Assembly (NCBI GenBank): GCA_965223085.1
Contig: OZ244981.1
Coordinates: forward strand, 4,216,001-4,280,000
DNA from: CBDCVO01 sp965223085
Lineage (GTDB): Bacteria; Pseudomonadota; Gammaproteobacteria; Ga0077536
Direction of reading: 5' to 3'
DNA: 64,000 nt
The translations under genes and the position numbers were made by a program. Shown piece after piece: positions 26,106 through 35,692 of this stretch. Position 1 is the first letter of the stretch. Each line of letters begins with the position of its first letter. The notes under the pieces were generated by a model, which was given only the letters and a program-made list of their open reading frames with translations, did not search any database and had not been told where the DNA came from.

Positions 26106-26659
26106 CTTTCTTCGCCTAGCAAAGTTCGCAGTTTACGTACCGCGTAACGCAGTCGACTCTTGGCGGTTTCAGCACCGACACCGGTGGTTTGCGCGATTTC
26201 CTGCAAACTCATGCCCGCTTCTTCACGCAACAAAAAGGCTTCCCTTTGGTCATGCGGTAATTGTTCTAACGCACATTTTATCCGTCGTTTCGTTTGCTCA
26301 CTTACAACTAAATCGCCTGGCCCGCGCTCGTTCGATTCAAACTGATCTATGTCTGATACTGATGATTGCGCATCACGAAAACGGCGACGACGCCAATGGT
26401 CGATTGCCTGATTATGCGCAATGGTATACAAAAAGGTTTTGAATGAAGCCTGCCTACGATAGCGATCGCGCGACCGAATGAGCTTGATCCAGACTTCTTG
26501 ATAAATTTCATCTACATCAGGGCCGTCTCCACACATGCGCTTCAAGTAACGATATAAACCATTCCGATGGCGGTTGTATAGCGCCTCAAAACACGCCATG
26601 TCGCCACGAACGTAACCGACCATCAAATCCACATCGTCACACAGATCGTCGGGTTTCAT
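26102..26659 (-). CDS. ECF-type RNA polymerase sigma factor
   Basis: 185 residues, the usual size for group 4 sigma factors. Region 2 is visible in FEALYNRHRNGLYRYLKRM, DEIYQEVWIKLIRSRDRYR and FKTFLYTIAHNQAIDHWRRR. Region 4 is in LEQLPHDQREAFLLREEAGMSLQEIAQTTGVGAETAKSRLRYAVRKLR. The linker between them has an acidic stretch. The promoter target cannot be read from the protein alone. It is followed by the putative anti-sigma gene with an ATGA overlap, so the two are co-regulated. Confidence 0.9.
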   Translation of the reverse strand: MKPDDLCDDVDLMVGYVRGDMACFEALYNRHRNGLYRYLKRMCGDGPDVDEIYQEVWIKLIRSRDRYRRQASFKTFLYTIAHNQAIDHWRRRRFRDAQSSVSDIDQFESNERGPGDLVVSEQTKRRIKCALEQLPHDQREAFLLREEAGMSLQEIAQTTGVGAETAKSRLRYAVRKLRTLLGEER

Positions 26660-26966
26660 TGCGAGCTACGTGCGCAGCGCTGCGAGTTTTCCACCAGCTT
26701 CCGGTGTGACCATGACGGCGAGCGTAATTATTAAAACGCACGGATTTGTCCAACTGGGTTACACGGCGGGGACAAACCATGGTTGGCATACGAAAGAGTC
26801 TAACCCGAATATTGCACGAGGCGCTCGCTGCGCTGTGCGGCTATCATCGACGGTGCGGCGTACTAAAGCGGTGTGTATGGGTTGGGCCTAGTGAACCTCG
26901 GCAAAGACGTAGTGATGCCGCGCAATTCGCGCCGTTGGCCGATTGGGCACGCGAATATACGGGCCA
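26660..26966. other. Non-coding stretch between the sigma gene and pnp
   Basis: About 307 bases holding no recognised gene. It carries one copy of the dispersed repeat (listed separately) and no clear terminator or RNA. Short open frames here look like chance. Confidence 0.5.
26804..26832 (+). repeat. Dispersed repeat, copy A
   Basis: Contains the core ATTGCACGAGGCGCTC followed by GCTGCG. It is similar to copies at 36944-36972 (minus strand, diverged), 49074-49088 and the inverted partner 49220-49234. It lies in intergenic DNA upstream of the pnp 3' end. Confidence 0.55.
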
Positions 26967-29054
26967 TCAGGCTTCTTCGACAGCCTTCATGCTAAGCCGA
27001 ATTCGGCCCTGCTTATCGACCTCGAGAACTTTGACTTTTATCTGTTCACCTTCAGATAATTTGTCGCTGACGTTTTCCACGCGCTCGTGGGAGATCTGCG
27101 AAATATGAACGAGACCATCTTTACCCGGCAAAATATTCACAAAAGCACCGAAATCCATCAATTTTGCAACTCGCCCTAAATAAACCGCGCCCACCTCCAC
27201 ATCCGCGGTAATTTCTTCGACTCGGCGTTTTGCTTCTTGGCCGGCAGCTTTATCGACCGAGGCAATTTTCACCATCCCGTCGTCGCTAATATCGATAGTC
27301 GTACCCGTCTCTTCGGTAATTTGCCGGATCGTGCTGCCACCTTTGCCGATCACGTCGCGTATCTTTTCAGGGTCAATCTTAATGGTGAGAATGCGCGGCG
27401 CGAACTCCGACATTTCCGCCCGCGCCTCGCTGATCACAGCGTTCATAGCTTGCAGAATGTGCAAGCGTCCGGTGTGAGCCTGTGCCAAAGCGGTATCCAT
27501 AATTTCGCGGGTAATGCCGTCGATCTTGATATCCATCTGTAACGCCGTCACACCAGTTGCAGTGCCCGCGACTTTGAAGTCCATATCGCCTAGATGATCT
27601 TCGTCCCCCATGATGTCGGACAAAACGACATAATTATCACCTTCTTTGATCAAACCCATCGCAATACCTGCCACCGGAGCGATCAGGGGAACGCCCGCGT
27701 CCATCAACGCGAGGCTGGTCCCGCACACGGAAGCCATCGAGCTAGACCCGTTCGACTCGGTGATTTCCGAGACTACGCGAATCGTATAAGGAAACTGGGA
27801 CATGTCCGGCATCGCCGCCACAATGGCGCGTTTCGCGAGCCGCCCGTGGCCAATTTCACGCCGCTTCGGAGAGCCGACACGGCCGGTTTCACCCACGCAG
27901 AACGGGGGGAAGTTGTAATGCAACATAAACGGCTCACGTCGTTCGCCTTCGATAGCGTCGACGATCTGAGCGTCGCGCTCCGTACCCAGCGCTGCGATAA
28001 CTATCGCTTGGGTTTCACCACGCGTAAATAGCGCCGAGCCATGGCAACGTGGTAGCACACCGACTTCGACGCTGATTGGACGCACCGTGGCGGTGTCTCG
28101 ACCATCGATGCGTGGTTTGCCCGCGATTACCGCACCGCGGACAACGGCGTGTTCTAAGTGGTCTATCGCTTTGGCAATATCCCCTTCTGCCCTTTGCGGA
28201 TCCTCTCCTGCGCAGAAATCCTCCAAGACCTCGGCCCGCAACGCGGACAAGGCATCACGTCGCTGCAGCTTGTCAAAAATTGAATACGCCTCAGCAAAAC
28301 GACCGCCGTAGCGCTGGGTCAAAGCATCCGCTAGCGTTTCATCCACGGGCGGTGCTTGCCACTCCCACGGCGCAACGCTCACTTTCTGCGTTAGTCCATT
28401 GATCGCATCGATCACAACTTGCGATTGCTCGTGCCCGAACATCACCGCGCCCAGCATAATTTCTTCTGAAAGTTGGCGTGCTTGCGACTCGACCATCAAT
28501 ACCGATGTCGACGTTCCCGCAACCACCAGGTCGAGATCCGAAGAATCGAGTTCATCAAAACTTGGGTTGAGCAAATACTGCCCGTTTTTGTAACCGACCC
28601 GCGCGGCGCCGATCGGTCCACCGAACGGCATTCCCGAAATGCTTAGCGCCGCTGAAGCACCTATCAAGGCAGGGATGTCGGGGTCGATGGCGGGATCAAA
28701 GGACATCACCGTGCAGATAAGCTGAACTTCCTGCTTGAAGCCATCCGGAAATAGGGGACGGATCGGTCGATCGATCAAGCGCGAGGTCAACGTCTCCTTC
28801 TCGCTCGGACGGCCCTCTCGTTTAAAAAAACCACCGGGTATTTTTCCTGCGGCGTACGTTCTCTCTTGGTAGTCGACGGTGAGGGGAAAAAAGTCGCGCT
28901 CATCTCCACCACCGCGATGACCGACAACCGTTGCCAAAACTACGGTATCTCCCATGCGGGTGAGCACGGCTGCGGTGGCTTGTTTTGCGATGCGGCCAGT
29001 TTCCAAATGGACCGTATGGTCCCCGTATTTAAACGAGACTTCTGTTGGCGTCAT
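26967..29054 (-). CDS. pnp: Polyribonucleotide nucleotidyltransferase (PNPase)
   Basis: A 695-residue phosphorolytic 3'-5' exoribonuclease, trimeric, and a component of the RNA degradosome in relatives. The two RNase PH domains are visible (start VLATVVGHRGGGDERDFFPLTV; second around GSALFTRGETQAI, ALGT, EGERREPFMLHYNFPPF). Then comes an alpha-helical linker, a KH domain (VIGKGGSTIRQITEETGTTIDI) and an S1 domain at the C-terminus (GAVYLGRVAKLMDFGAFVNILPGKDGLVHISQI). Length is normal. It follows rpsO after 93 bases, the standard order, so it is probably expressed from rpsO and from its own leader. The C-terminal tail after S1 is short. Confidence 0.98.
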   Translation of the reverse strand: MTPTEVSFKYGDHTVHLETGRIAKQATAAVLTRMGDTVVLATVVGHRGGGDERDFFPLTVDYQERTYAAGKIPGGFFKREGRPSEKETLTSRLIDRPIRPLFPDGFKQEVQLICTVMSFDPAIDPDIPALIGASAALSISGMPFGGPIGAARVGYKNGQYLLNPSFDELDSSDLDLVVAGTSTSVLMVESQARQLSEEIMLGAVMFGHEQSQVVIDAINGLTQKVSVAPWEWQAPPVDETLADALTQRYGGRFAEAYSIFDKLQRRDALSALRAEVLEDFCAGEDPQRAEGDIAKAIDHLEHAVVRGAVIAGKPRIDGRDTATVRPISVEVGVLPRCHGSALFTRGETQAIVIAALGTERDAQIVDAIEGERREPFMLHYNFPPFCVGETGRVGSPKRREIGHGRLAKRAIVAAMPDMSQFPYTIRVVSEITESNGSSSMASVCGTSLALMDAGVPLIAPVAGIAMGLIKEGDNYVVLSDIMGDEDHLGDMDFKVAGTATGVTALQMDIKIDGITREIMDTALAQAHTGRLHILQAMNAVISEARAEMSEFAPRILTIKIDPEKIRDVIGKGGSTIRQITEETGTTIDISDDGMVKIASVDKAAGQEAKRRVEEITADVEVGAVYLGRVAKLMDFGAFVNILPGKDGLVHISQISHERVENVSDKLSEGEQIKVKVLEVDKQGRIRLSMKAVEEA

Positions 29055-29147
29055 CGATTTCCTAGTACTATTGTTTGCGATCGGTAGGAGCCCAGATCGG
29101 GGAGGGAAGAAAGTTTAAATTGTAGTGGACGCCCCACAAAGGTATTG

Positions 29148-29417
29148 TCACCGGCGCAAACCAAGCCGAGAAATCAAACCTCGATAGCGTTCCACATCTC
29201 GATTTTTCAAATAGTCGAGCAATTTACGTCGTCTATTCACCATTCTCAGCAAACCTTGTCGGGAATGGTTGTCGTGTTGGTGTACCTTGAAGTGATCGGA
29301 GAGATCGGCAATTCGCGCAGACAACAATGCGACCTGCACTTCCGGTGAGCCGGTGTCGTTAGGGCTCAAGCCATAGTCCCTAATTATGTTTTGAATGGTC
29401 TCACCGCTCAACGTCAT
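29148..29417 (-). CDS. rpsO: 30S ribosomal protein S15
   Basis: 89 residues, exactly S15-sized: MTLSGETIQNIIRDYG start, NDTGSPEVQVALLSARI, LSDHFKVHQHDNHSRQGLLRMVNRRRKLLDYL, and RGLISRLGLRR. A longer in-frame extension to 29600 is not family-like; GGGAG precedes ATG 29415-29417. The 226 bases between truB and this start hold a candidate promoter and a long leader, which may be used for autoregulation as known in Escherichia coli; no pseudoknot was worked out. Confidence 0.97.
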   Translation of the reverse strand: MTLSGETIQNIIRDYGLSPNDTGSPEVQVALLSARIADLSDHFKVHQHDNHSRQGLLRMVNRRRKLLDYLKNRDVERYRGLISRLGLRR

Positions 29418-29607
29418 GCAAAGCTCCCAGTCGTGCAAGGGTTTCAATCGCAGCGTATGCTTAATGCTCAGCACAATTCCCGGCGTGCGGAATCTCGCGC
29501 TCCGGTATCTTTCATTATGCTCGTAGACTGAGCTCGTCGATCCGAATTTCAGCCCCACCGCCGCGCGCAGCGCGGACGAATTCCGCTTCGCTGTGCTCAA
29601 AAAATAT

Positions 29608-29636
29608 ATTTTAGCGCCAAGCTACCGTCACCACAA
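29608..29636 (-). promoter_or_regulatory. Candidate sigma70 promoter for rpsO-pnp
   Basis: On the minus strand TTGTGG (29631-29636), a 17-base spacer, then TAAAAT (29608-29613). It lies just after the truB stop and about 190 bases before the rpsO start, leaving a long 5' leader. Confidence 0.4.
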
Positions 29637-29643
29637 CAAATTT

Positions 29644-30591
29644 TCAGATCGATGTCTCGCCACCGGGCGCCGTCAGTAACAGGCGTTGCGGCGCCACGCG
29701 CCCGTCGTCGAGAATCCGTCCAATGCCGATAAATCGCGCCGCTGGTGCATACAAGCGCACCGCGCCGTGGGTCGGTGCCCGCGGTACTTGCACCGCTTGT
29801 CCGCGACGCAAATAGTACGATGCGTCGGCACTCAATGTGACCGCGGGGTAGTCTTGCAAAGCGCTGTCGATGGGCAGTAGTAAATCGTCTAATGCGGAGG
29901 GCTGAGTAGCGTCGGCGAGCGCTTTCAAACTGTGTGCTCGGCCATGCTCAAATGGCCCTACGGCCAGACGGCGCAGCGACACCACATGAGCCCCGCATCC
30001 CAAGGCTTTACCGAGGTCCTCCGCAAGGGTACGAATATAAGTTCCTTTCGAACACACGACGCGAACTTCGAGCTCTTCACCGTGAAAGCGCATCCGTTGC
30101 AGTTCATAAATGGCGATTTGCCGCGCGGGTCGATCAACTTGCAAACCCTGCTGGGCAAGTTTATATAATCGCTGACCGTTGTGTTTCAACGCTGAATACA
30201 TCGGTGGTATTTGCCAGATTTCACCGACGAATTGCCGTAAGCTTGCGTCGATCTGTGCGGTGCTTAACCGCCCGACAGCTTGCTCTGAGACAACCTCCCC
30301 TTCGCTGTCTCCTGTCGTCGTCGTAACACCGAGGCGGAAAACAGAAGTATAGGTTTTATTCGCCCCGAGCAGAAAACCGCAAATTTTCGTCGCCTCACCG
30401 AAACAAATCGGCAACAATCCGCTCGCCTGCACGTCCAGATTTCCGGTGTGCCCCGCCTTTGCGGCGCGAAATATTTTTTTCGCTCTTTGCAGGGCGGCGT
30501 TCGAACTCAAGCCGATGGGTTTATCTAGCAACAAAATCCCATTGACTTTACGTTTTGCAATCCGCGTATACGCGGCGTCGCGGCGGTTCAT
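29644..30591 (-). CDS. truB: tRNA pseudouridine-55 synthase TruB, altered motif II
   Basis: A 315-residue pseudouridine synthase that modifies U55 of tRNA. Recognised from GILLLDKPIGLSSNAALQRAKKIF, the catalytic segment, LPICFGEATKI, GDSEGEVV, QIPPMYSALKHNGQRLYKLAQQG, and a C-terminal PUA-like region. Motif II reads GHTGNLDVQASG, where nearly all family members have GHTGTLDPLATG. The catalytic Asp is kept, but Thr-to-Asn, Pro-to-Val and Leu-to-Gln are unusual. The ATG overlaps the rbfA stop. Function is probably retained, since the rest of the enzyme is regular. Confidence 0.92.
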   Translation of the reverse strand: MNRRDAAYTRIAKRKVNGILLLDKPIGLSSNAALQRAKKIFRAAKAGHTGNLDVQASGLLPICFGEATKICGFLLGANKTYTSVFRLGVTTTTGDSEGEVVSEQAVGRLSTAQIDASLRQFVGEIWQIPPMYSALKHNGQRLYKLAQQGLQVDRPARQIAIYELQRMRFHGEELEVRVVCSKGTYIRTLAEDLGKALGCGAHVVSLRRLAVGPFEHGRAHSLKALADATQPSALDDLLLPIDSALQDYPAVTLSADASYYLRRGQAVQVPRAPTHGAVRLYAPAARFIGIGRILDDGRVAPQRLLLTAPGGETSI

Positions 30592-30977
30592 TGGGCCGGT
30601 TTTCGCGTGCCCGCCGGATTCAACAAGACGTCGATGGTTGCCGCTCGCGAGGCAGACTTATCGAGCACAAACGATAAGCTCGGCGTCTTGCGCAACCGTA
30701 GCTCCCGCGCCACAGCCCGGCGCAGACGGCCGCGAGTAGCTGCCAGCGCCTCAATGACGCCCTGTTCGTGCTCGGCATCGAGAACGCTGACGTGGATCCT
30801 GGCGTTGCACAAATCCGCTGAGACACGCACCTTGGTTAAGGTCACAAGCGTACCGCCCACTGCCCGCCCGGTATCACCGACGAGCGGTGCCAATACCCGT
30901 TGTACGTTTTCCGAAATGCGCTCGTGACGAGCAAACTCCCGTGCATTGTAACGCGACGCTTGGTGCTTGCAGCTCAC
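30588..30977 (-). CDS. rbfA: 30S ribosome-binding factor RbfA
   Basis: A 129-residue cold-shock and 30S maturation factor with a single KH-like domain. Family features are RISENVQRVLAPLV, TLTKVRVSADLCNARIHVSVL and LRRAVARELRLRKTPSLSFVLD. It sits between infB and truB in the standard order, nine bases after infB and overlapping truB by ATGA. Confidence 0.94.
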   Translation of the reverse strand: MSCKHQASRYNAREFARHERISENVQRVLAPLVGDTGRAVGGTLVTLTKVRVSADLCNARIHVSVLDAEHEQGVIEALAATRGRLRRAVARELRLRKTPSLSFVLDKSASRAATIDVLLNPAGTRKPAQ

Positions 30978-30986
30978 CGATCTACT

Positions 30987-33590
30987 CTAAACCTTGCGCG
31001 CAATTTCGACGCGTTCGTACACCTCGATCTGATCACCCGGTTTTACATCGTTATAATTTTTCACGCCAATGCCGCATTCAGTGCCCGCTTTGACTTCCTC
31101 GACATCGTCTTTAAACCGGCGCAGCGACTCCAGTTCGCCCTCGTAAATAACGACGTTATCACGCAGCACCCGGATCGGGTTGCTGCGTTTCACTGCACCT
31201 TCCGAAACAATGCAGCCGGCAACGGCACCGAGTTTCGAAGAACGGAATACATCGCGCACCGCGGCAACACCGATAATCGACTCCCGTATCTCAGGAGCCA
31301 GCATGCCGCTGATCACGGCACCAACATCATCGATTACGTCATAAATAACGCTGTAGTAGCGAATACTCAATCCTTCTTCATCGCCGATTCGCCGCGCTGA
31401 AGCATCCGCACGGACGTTAAACCCGACCAACGTGGCACCCGAGGCTAAGGCCAAATTAGCATCGGACTCGGTAATTCCACCGACTCCAGAGGAGACGATT
31501 TCAACCCGGACTTCATCGTTGCTCAAACGCAGTAGCGATTCTTCCAAGGCTTCCGCCGATCCTTGCACATCAGCCTTAATTAATAGTTTTACTGACTGCG
31601 CCGCGCCGTCCTGCATTTGTGAAAACACGTTTTCCATCTTCGCGGCTTGCTGGCGCGCGAGTTTCGTTTCGCGGTTACGCTCGGTGCGGAGGCCAGAAAT
31701 TTCGCGGGCCGTGCGTTCATCCTCAACCACCGTCGCCTCGTCACCGGCATTTGGCGTTCCAGATAGACCGAGGATTTCGACCGGTTCAGACGGGCCCGCC
31801 ACCTGCAGGGTCTCACCGTCGTGGCTCAACATGGCACGGACGCGACCGAATTCGGTACCGGTCAACAAAATGTCTCCGCGCTGCACGCTGCCGTGTTGAA
31901 TGAGTACAGTCGCGACCGGACCGCGACCTTTATCGAGCCTAGATTCGATCACTACACCTTTGCCTGCGCCTTCATATACAGCGGTAAGCTCGAGCAGTTC
32001 CGCCTGTAAAGAAATCGATTCGAGCAGCTCATTCACACCCTGGCCGGTTTTGGCCGACACCGCCACAAATTGCGTCTCACCGCCCCAGTCATCCGGGATA
32101 ACTTCGCGGTTGGCGAGCTCCTGCTTGATGCGCTCGATATCGGCATCCTCCTTGTCGACCTTATTGATCGCAACGATCAATGGTACTTCTGCGGCCTTCG
32201 CATGCTTAATCGCCTCTTCAGTTTGGGGCATCACGCCATCGTCCGCGGCAACGACTAATACAACGATATCCGTGGCCTGCGCACCGCGCGCACGCATGGC
32301 TGTGAACGCCTCGTGGCCCGGGGTATCGATGAACGTAATAGCGCCGTGATCAGTGGTGACGCGATAAGCACCGATATGCTGGGTAATGCCACCCGCCTCT
32401 CCCGCGGCGATCCGGCTGTGGCGAATGTAGTCCAGCAGCGAGGTTTTGCCGTGATCGACGTGCCCCATTACGGTCACCACGGGACCGCGCGGACGGCGCT
32501 CCGCAGAAGTTTCCGTAACGCTGAGAATCTCCTCCTCAATGGCGTTTTCGCGCACAATCTTGGGCCGATGTCCCATCTCCTCAACCACGACAGCGGCGGT
32601 ATCTTGGTCGATCACCTGGTTGATGGTGACCATGCTACCGAGATTCATCATGACCTTGATGACTTCCGCCGCTTTTATCGACATCCGTTGTGCCAAGTCT
32701 GCGACCGTGATCCCCGCCGGGATCTGGACATCCCGGACCTGCGGTTGGGTGGGTCGCTCGAAGCCGTGCTTGGTCGACGTTGGCGCGACGACCCGGCGCG
32801 GCGTAAACGCTTTCTTACGGCGGCGCCCCGATTTTTCACTCGCAACGTGCAGTTCCTTGCGATTCTTGCTACCGCTGCGAGCATCATCACCGCCCTCGCG
32901 GCGATTACCGCGAGCGCGCTTATTCGGACGCTGCTCGCCTTCACCTACTTCTGGCGGTGGCACCGACGCTATCTCTGCGACAACAGCTGCCGCAGTTTCT
33001 ACGCTAGCATCGTCTTGCGACTCGGCAGCCGGCACTGGTGCAGCGGCATCCTCAGCAAGCTTATCGTCTGCCGCACTCGGCGCGCTCTCAAGATGCGATT
33101 CTGCGCGCTCTTCAACGGGGGCTTCCACGGCCGCATCGACAACGGGATCGGGGCTCGGTGGCGGGATGTCTAACGCGGGTTCTTGGTTCGCCTGTTGCTG
33201 CTCGATCTCGGCCGCTTCTTGCTCGACCCGCGCCGCTTCACTCTCCATTACCACTTGGCGTTTAACGTACGTGCGTTTGCGGCGTACTTCCACACTGACC
33301 GTTTTCCCCGGCGTTGATTTAGTCGCCCGCGTGCGTGTGCGCGAGCGCTCTGTCGGGACCTTGAGTTCGCTTACGGTTTTGCGCTTGAGCGTAATCCGCG
33401 AGGGTTCCGGCGCCGTCTCCTCCTTACCATGCATCTTGCGCAAGTAACCGAGCAACTGGCTCTTCTCTCCGTCGGTAATAACATCCGCGGGTTTGCGATC
33501 TGGTAAACCTGCCTCGTCGAGCTGTGCGACGAGTCGATCGACCGAGATGCCGACTGATTTGGCAAAATCCTGAACCGTTACTTCAGCCAT
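30987..33590 (-). CDS. infB: Translation initiation factor IF-2
   Basis: About 867 residues. The N-terminal IF2_N domain begins MAEVTVQDFAKSVGISVDRL. It is followed by a long charged linker rich in Ala, Glu, Val and Lys/Arg, and a second IF2_N (VRDVQIPAGITVADLAQRM). The GTPase domain has GHVDHGKTSLLDYI, GGITQHIGAY, DTPGHEAF and NKVDK, then C-terminal domains to ERVEIARKV. An in-frame start at 33623 is longer, but GGAGGTGGGA directly before ATG 33588-33590 and the family N-terminus decide the start. The start overlaps the nusA stop by 8 bases. Confidence 0.98.
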   Translation of the reverse strand: MAEVTVQDFAKSVGISVDRLVAQLDEAGLPDRKPADVITDGEKSQLLGYLRKMHGKEETAPEPSRITLKRKTVSELKVPTERSRTRTRATKSTPGKTVSVEVRRKRTYVKRQVVMESEAARVEQEAAEIEQQQANQEPALDIPPPSPDPVVDAAVEAPVEERAESHLESAPSAADDKLAEDAAAPVPAAESQDDASVETAAAVVAEIASVPPPEVGEGEQRPNKRARGNRREGGDDARSGSKNRKELHVASEKSGRRRKKAFTPRRVVAPTSTKHGFERPTQPQVRDVQIPAGITVADLAQRMSIKAAEVIKVMMNLGSMVTINQVIDQDTAAVVVEEMGHRPKIVRENAIEEEILSVTETSAERRPRGPVVTVMGHVDHGKTSLLDYIRHSRIAAGEAGGITQHIGAYRVTTDHGAITFIDTPGHEAFTAMRARGAQATDIVVLVVAADDGVMPQTEEAIKHAKAAEVPLIVAINKVDKEDADIERIKQELANREVIPDDWGGETQFVAVSAKTGQGVNELLESISLQAELLELTAVYEGAGKGVVIESRLDKGRGPVATVLIQHGSVQRGDILLTGTEFGRVRAMLSHDGETLQVAGPSEPVEILGLSGTPNAGDEATVVEDERTAREISGLRTERNRETKLARQQAAKMENVFSQMQDGAAQSVKLLIKADVQGSAEALEESLLRLSNDEVRVEIVSSGVGGITESDANLALASGATLVGFNVRADASARRIGDEEGLSIRYYSVIYDVIDDVGAVISGMLAPEIRESIIGVAAVRDVFRSSKLGAVAGCIVSEGAVKRSNPIRVLRDNVVIYEGELESLRRFKDDVEEVKAGTECGIGVKNYNDVKPGDQIEVYERVEIARKV

Positions 33591-35142
33591 TCCCACCTCC
33601 GGCACCAACGCTCTCGGCTGCAAACCACGGTGCTCTCGCAGTCATGATCAGCTCGCCGGCGCGCGCTCCGTCGAGCCCGTCGATCTCCACCAAGTCGTCC
33701 ACCGCCTGTTCCGCTAAATCCTCCATGGTAACGATCCCTTTCGCGGCGAGTTGATACGCCAACTCCTCGTCCATACCGTCCATCTGCAACAGATCTGCGG
33801 CCGGTTTCGCATCGCCAATGCGTTCTTCCGATGCAATCGCGCGGGTAAGTAACAAATCTTTCGCGCGCTGACGGAGCTCGCCGACAAGCTGTTCATCGAA
33901 CTCTTCAATTTCATTCATCTCATGCTCCGGGACATAGGCGACTTCTTCGATGCTGGTAAAGCCTTCCTGGACCAAAATCGCCGCGATCTCTTCGTCGACG
34001 TCTAAGGTTTCCATAAATGTTTGTTGGGCCTTGAGTGCTTCAGCTTCGCTTTTTTGCGATGCTTCTTCCTCGGTCATTACGTTCAATTCCCAGCCGGTCA
34101 GATGGCTAGCGAGACGAACATTTTGGCCGCTGCGTCCGATCGCTTGGGAAAGCTGCTCTTCGATGACCGCCACGTCCATGCTGTGGGTCTCTTCGTCCAC
34201 GAGGATCGAAACGACCTCGGCCGGCGCCATCGCGTTGATGACAAACTGAGCGGGGTTTTCATCCCAGAGAATAATATCTACCCGCTCGCCGCCCAATTCG
34301 TTGGAAACGGCTTGCACCCGCGAACCGCGCATACCAACACAAGCCCCAACGGGGTCGATACGCGCGTCGAGGCTGCGAACTGCGATCTTCGCCCGCAAGC
34401 CTGGATCCCGAGCCGCGCTGAGGATTTCGATCACGCCTTCGCCGATTTCGGGGACTTCCAGCTTAAATAATTCGATCAGTAGATCATGAGAGGTACGACT
34501 CACAAACAATTGGGGCCCGCGCTTCTCCGAACGTACGTCAAACAAATAACCACGCACACGATCACCCGGGCGAATAAGTTCACGCGGAATCAACTGGTCT
34601 TTAGCAATCACCGCTTCGGCGTTACCGCCAAGGTCGAGATAGACGTTCCCACGTTCGACTCGCTTAACCACGCCCATCACCAGTTCACCGACTCGATCAG
34701 CGAACGCTTCGACGACCTGAGCCCGTTCTGCTTCGCGAACTTTTTGCACAATGACCTGTTTCGCTGTTTGCGCGGCGATGCGCCCAAAATCCTCTGCTTC
34801 CACCGGTTCTTTAACAAAATCTCCGACCTGCAAGCTGGGATCACGAAGCTGTGCATCCGCGTACCAAATCTGCCGATCGGGAAACTCTAAATACACATCT
34901 TCATCGTCTTCGAGCTCGAACAGTGCTCTGACATCGGCGGGATCCATAACCTCCCAACACCGATACGCAGCGTAGTCACCCGAATCTCGATCGATTTCTA
35001 CAATAATTTCGACATCATCATCGAAACGTTTTTTCGTAGCGCTTGCCAACGCGGCTTCGAGCGCTTCAAAAATAACTTCCTTGTCCACACTTTTCTCATT
35101 AGAAACAACGTCGACTACAGTAAGAATTTCTTTGTTAACCAT
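33583..35142 (-). CDS. nusA: Transcription termination/antitermination factor NusA
   Basis: 519 residues: N-terminal RNA polymerase-binding domain (ILTVVDVVSNEKSVDKEVIFEALEAALASATKK), S1 domain (VGELVMGVVKRVERGNVYLDLGGNAEAV), and two KH domains (GACVGMRGSRVQAVSNELGGERVDII; SQAIGRSGQNVRLASHLTGWEL). Two C-terminal acidic repeats follow (MDEELAYQLAAKGI style), as in gammaproteobacterial NusA. It regulates pausing, termination and antitermination. It is 47 bases after rimP and overlaps infB, in standard operon order. Confidence 0.98.
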   Translation of the reverse strand: MVNKEILTVVDVVSNEKSVDKEVIFEALEAALASATKKRFDDDVEIIVEIDRDSGDYAAYRCWEVMDPADVRALFELEDDEDVYLEFPDRQIWYADAQLRDPSLQVGDFVKEPVEAEDFGRIAAQTAKQVIVQKVREAERAQVVEAFADRVGELVMGVVKRVERGNVYLDLGGNAEAVIAKDQLIPRELIRPGDRVRGYLFDVRSEKRGPQLFVSRTSHDLLIELFKLEVPEIGEGVIEILSAARDPGLRAKIAVRSLDARIDPVGACVGMRGSRVQAVSNELGGERVDIILWDENPAQFVINAMAPAEVVSILVDEETHSMDVAVIEEQLSQAIGRSGQNVRLASHLTGWELNVMTEEEASQKSEAEALKAQQTFMETLDVDEEIAAILVQEGFTSIEEVAYVPEHEMNEIEEFDEQLVGELRQRAKDLLLTRAIASEERIGDAKPAADLLQMDGMDEELAYQLAAKGIVTMEDLAEQAVDDLVEIDGLDGARAGELIMTARAPWFAAESVGAGGGNG

Positions 35143-35189
35143 CAGAAATACCTATTCGATACCTCAATCGCCCGGGTGAGATACGGTAC

Positions 35190-35681
35190 TCACTGGCGTT
35201 TATGTTTTCCGATCCGATTCCCAATCACGTTCCAATCCGGCACCAAACGAGATCTCTCCACGCACGCGAACGGGATGACAAATCGTTCGCCATCGGCGTC
35301 CACGGTAATATGCGCATCGTCGACTTGCCGCAATGCACCTGTCACTTTGCGGCGCCCCGATACCAACTCACGCAAGCGAATTTGAATCGTCTCACCCAAA
35401 AATCGACGGTGCTGCTCGATATTAAATAACGGACGATCGACTCCAGGTGACGAAACTTCGAGGGTGTACTCACCACTTATTGGCGCTTCGACATCCAAAA
35501 TGTCGCTAACATGTTCGCTTACCCGCGAGCAATCATCGACCGTAACCCCCGTAGGGAAATCGATGTACACGCGAATCGTGGTGCCTCGACCACTGCGCGA
35601 CCATTCGACGCCGAGCAACTCGTAACCCAGACCACGAACCGTCGGGGTCAATAAGTTTGTCAATCTTTCCGGTACAGACAT
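35190..35681 (-). CDS. rimP: Ribosome maturation factor RimP
   Basis: 163 residues, needed for 30S subunit assembly. Motifs: ERLTNLLTPTVRGLGYELLGVEW, TTIRVYIDFPTGVTVDDCSRVSEHVSDILDVE, YTLEVSSPGVDRPLF, and the C-terminal SH3-like barrel. The long frame upstream to 35810 runs through the tRNA and is spurious; ATG 35679-35681 gives the family length. It follows the initiator tRNA and a hairpin with a U-run. Confidence 0.95.
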   Translation of the reverse strand: MSVPERLTNLLTPTVRGLGYELLGVEWSRSGRGTTIRVYIDFPTGVTVDDCSRVSEHVSDILDVEAPISGEYTLEVSSPGVDRPLFNIEQHRRFLGETIQIRLRELVSGRRKVTGALRQVDDAHITVDADGERFVIPFACVERSRLVPDWNVIGNRIGKHKRQ

Positions 35682-35692
35682 TACGCACCGCC

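Noticed and set aside
32313..33447. Long plus-strand frames of up to 302 codons across infB
   Set aside because: Antisense to the low-complexity linker of IF-2; high GC at third positions keeps the frames open.
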